NCBI GenBank assembly: GCA_900322165.1
Contig: ONYR01000190.1
Span: 1 to 15,836 of the forward strand
Source: an uncultured Eubacteriales bacterium
GTDB taxonomy: Bacteria; Bacillota; Clostridia; Lachnospirales; Bianqueaceae
Direction of reading: 5' to 3'
Length of the DNA: 15,836 nt
Position numbers and translations under genes: made by a program. Every line of letters starts with the position of its first letter. Position 1 is the stretch's first letter. This document shows positions 15,250 through 15,836 of the stretch, piece after piece. Under the pieces are notes generated by a model, which had not been told where the DNA came from, did not search any database, and worked only from the letters and a program-made list of their open reading frames with translations.

Positions 15250-15715
15250 CACATTTTATAACGAGATCCTCACGGATCACAATCTTCATCCGTTTCATAA
15301 AAAGCCGATCAACGATCCGAACTATATGCTTGAAGGCATCAACCCAAGCTGCGGTGATGACATTGTCCTCCAGCTGAAGATCAGCGATGACGGGATCATT
15401 AAAGACGGCGGCTACGTCGGAGACGGCTGCGCTATCTCTCAAGCTTCCGCGGACATGATGCTTGATCTGGTGATCGGCCGGAGTAAGGAAGATGCCCTGC
15501 ATCTGTGCGACCTGTTCATGCGCATGATCAAGGATCCCTCTTCTCTCAGCGATAATGAAATGGATGAGCTTGAAGAAGCCTCGTCTCTTCAGGACATCGC
15601 TCACATGCCGTCCCGCGTTAAATGTGCGGTGCTTGGCTGGCACACCATGGAAGAGATCGTCACGCAAAACAAAGGCGCGGCCGGCAGTTCCGTCACGTTA
15701 ACACCGCTTGGCTAA
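15239..15715 (+). CDS. sufU: Zinc-dependent sulfurtransferase SufU
   Basis: SufU accepts persulfide sulfur from SufS and passes it to SufBCD; Gram-positive bacteria use it in place of SufE. The 158 residues match the family. The zinc ligands are all present: Cys38 and Asp40 in NPSCGDD, Cys64 in GDGCAIS and Cys129 in RVKCAVLGW, equivalent to Cys41, Asp43, Cys66 and Cys128 of Bacillus subtilis SufU (from memory). The Gram-positive spacing between the second and third cysteines (about 65 residues) distinguishes it from IscU. The ATG at 15239 lies inside sufS in another frame, with AAAGG 9 nt upstream. It is the last gene of the operon; sufE, sufA and sufT are not seen in the window. Confidence 0.96.
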   Translation: MANNTFYNEILTDHNLHPFHKKPINDPNYMLEGINPSCGDDIVLQLKISDDGIIKDGGYVGDGCAISQASADMMLDLVIGRSKEDALHLCDLFMRMIKDPSSLSDNEMDELEEASSLQDIAHMPSRVKCAVLGWHTMEEIVTQNKGAAGSSVTLTPLG

Positions 15716-15756
15716 GTCTGTTTGATGCGATTCGCAATCATGACAAAACAAAAAGG

Positions 15757-15775
15757 GGCTGTGAAAAAAGCAGCC
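15757..15775 (+). other. Small hairpin before the suf terminator
   Basis: GGCTG (15757-15761) and CAGCC (15771-15775) flank a 9-nt A-rich loop. It lies 41 nt after the sufU stop and has no T-tract of its own. It may pause RNA polymerase or protect the 3' end. A weaker imperfect dyad (TGATGCGA/TCGCAATCA, 15723-15740) lies just upstream. Confidence 0.45.
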
Positions 15776-15787
15776 TCACGGAAAAGC

Positions 15788-15829
15788 AAGAAGGACCATT
15801 GGTTTTTAAGCCAAAGGTCCTTCTTTTGT
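15788..15829 (+). terminator. Intrinsic terminator of the suf operon
   Basis: AAGAAGGACC (15788-15797) pairs perfectly with GGTCCTTCTT (15816-15825). After one A-A mismatch there is a further TTGG/CCAA (15799-15802, 15811-15814) and an 8-nt loop. The stem runs straight into TTCTTTTG. On the minus strand the other side also ends in a T-rich run, so it may stop transcription in both directions. Confidence 0.88.
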
Positions 15830-15836
15830 GGTAAAA

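Noticed and set aside
1..15836. CRISPR arrays, tRNA or rRNA genes, insertion sequences
   Set aside because: I saw no regularly spaced repeats, cloverleaf-like segments, transposase motifs or flanking inverted repeats at either operon.

Overview
The window comes from a Gram-positive (Bacillota) chromosome of roughly even GC content. The evidence is a complete sufC-sufB-sufD-sufS-sufU operon with the Gram-positive SufU scaffold, strong AGGAGG-type ribosome binding sites and a sigma-A-type promoter. Clostridia or Erysipelotrichia would fit the gene order. I cannot place it more precisely.

Two operons diverge from an AT-rich gap at about 9872-10144. Leftward (minus strand) run four genes: a secreted, membrane-anchored von Willebrand A (VWA) protein of 841 residues, an 1181-residue protein with an FtsZ/tubulin-type nucleotide-binding N-terminus, a 654-residue protein with two membrane segments, and a multi-pass membrane protein that runs off the left edge after 569 residues. 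Spacings are 33 nt, about 100 nt (with a hairpin), and an 8-nt overlap. A near-consensus promoter (TTGAAA, 17 nt, TATAAT) precedes the VWA gene. No terminator appears between the genes, so they probably form one transcript that continues past the left edge.

Rightward (plus strand) run a flavin-reductase-family gene and then sufC, sufB, sufD, sufS and sufU, tightly packed and ended by a strong terminator at about 15788-15829. SufS takes sulfur from cysteine, SufU accepts it, and SufB-SufC-SufD assembles the Fe-S cluster. The flavoprotein may supply reducing power, but that is a guess from position.

The leftward operon is the undescribed part. A tubulin-superfamily GTPase next to a VWA protein matches a pairing that, as I recall, Makarova and Koonin (2010) proposed as a membrane-remodelling system. 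The two downstream proteins are not ones I recognise. The last carries a region laid out like a superfamily-2 helicase core but without a P-loop. I propose a trans-envelope assembly with an outer metal-dependent binding domain, an inner tubulin-like cytomotive or scaffold protein, and two membrane partners. Its function is unknown.
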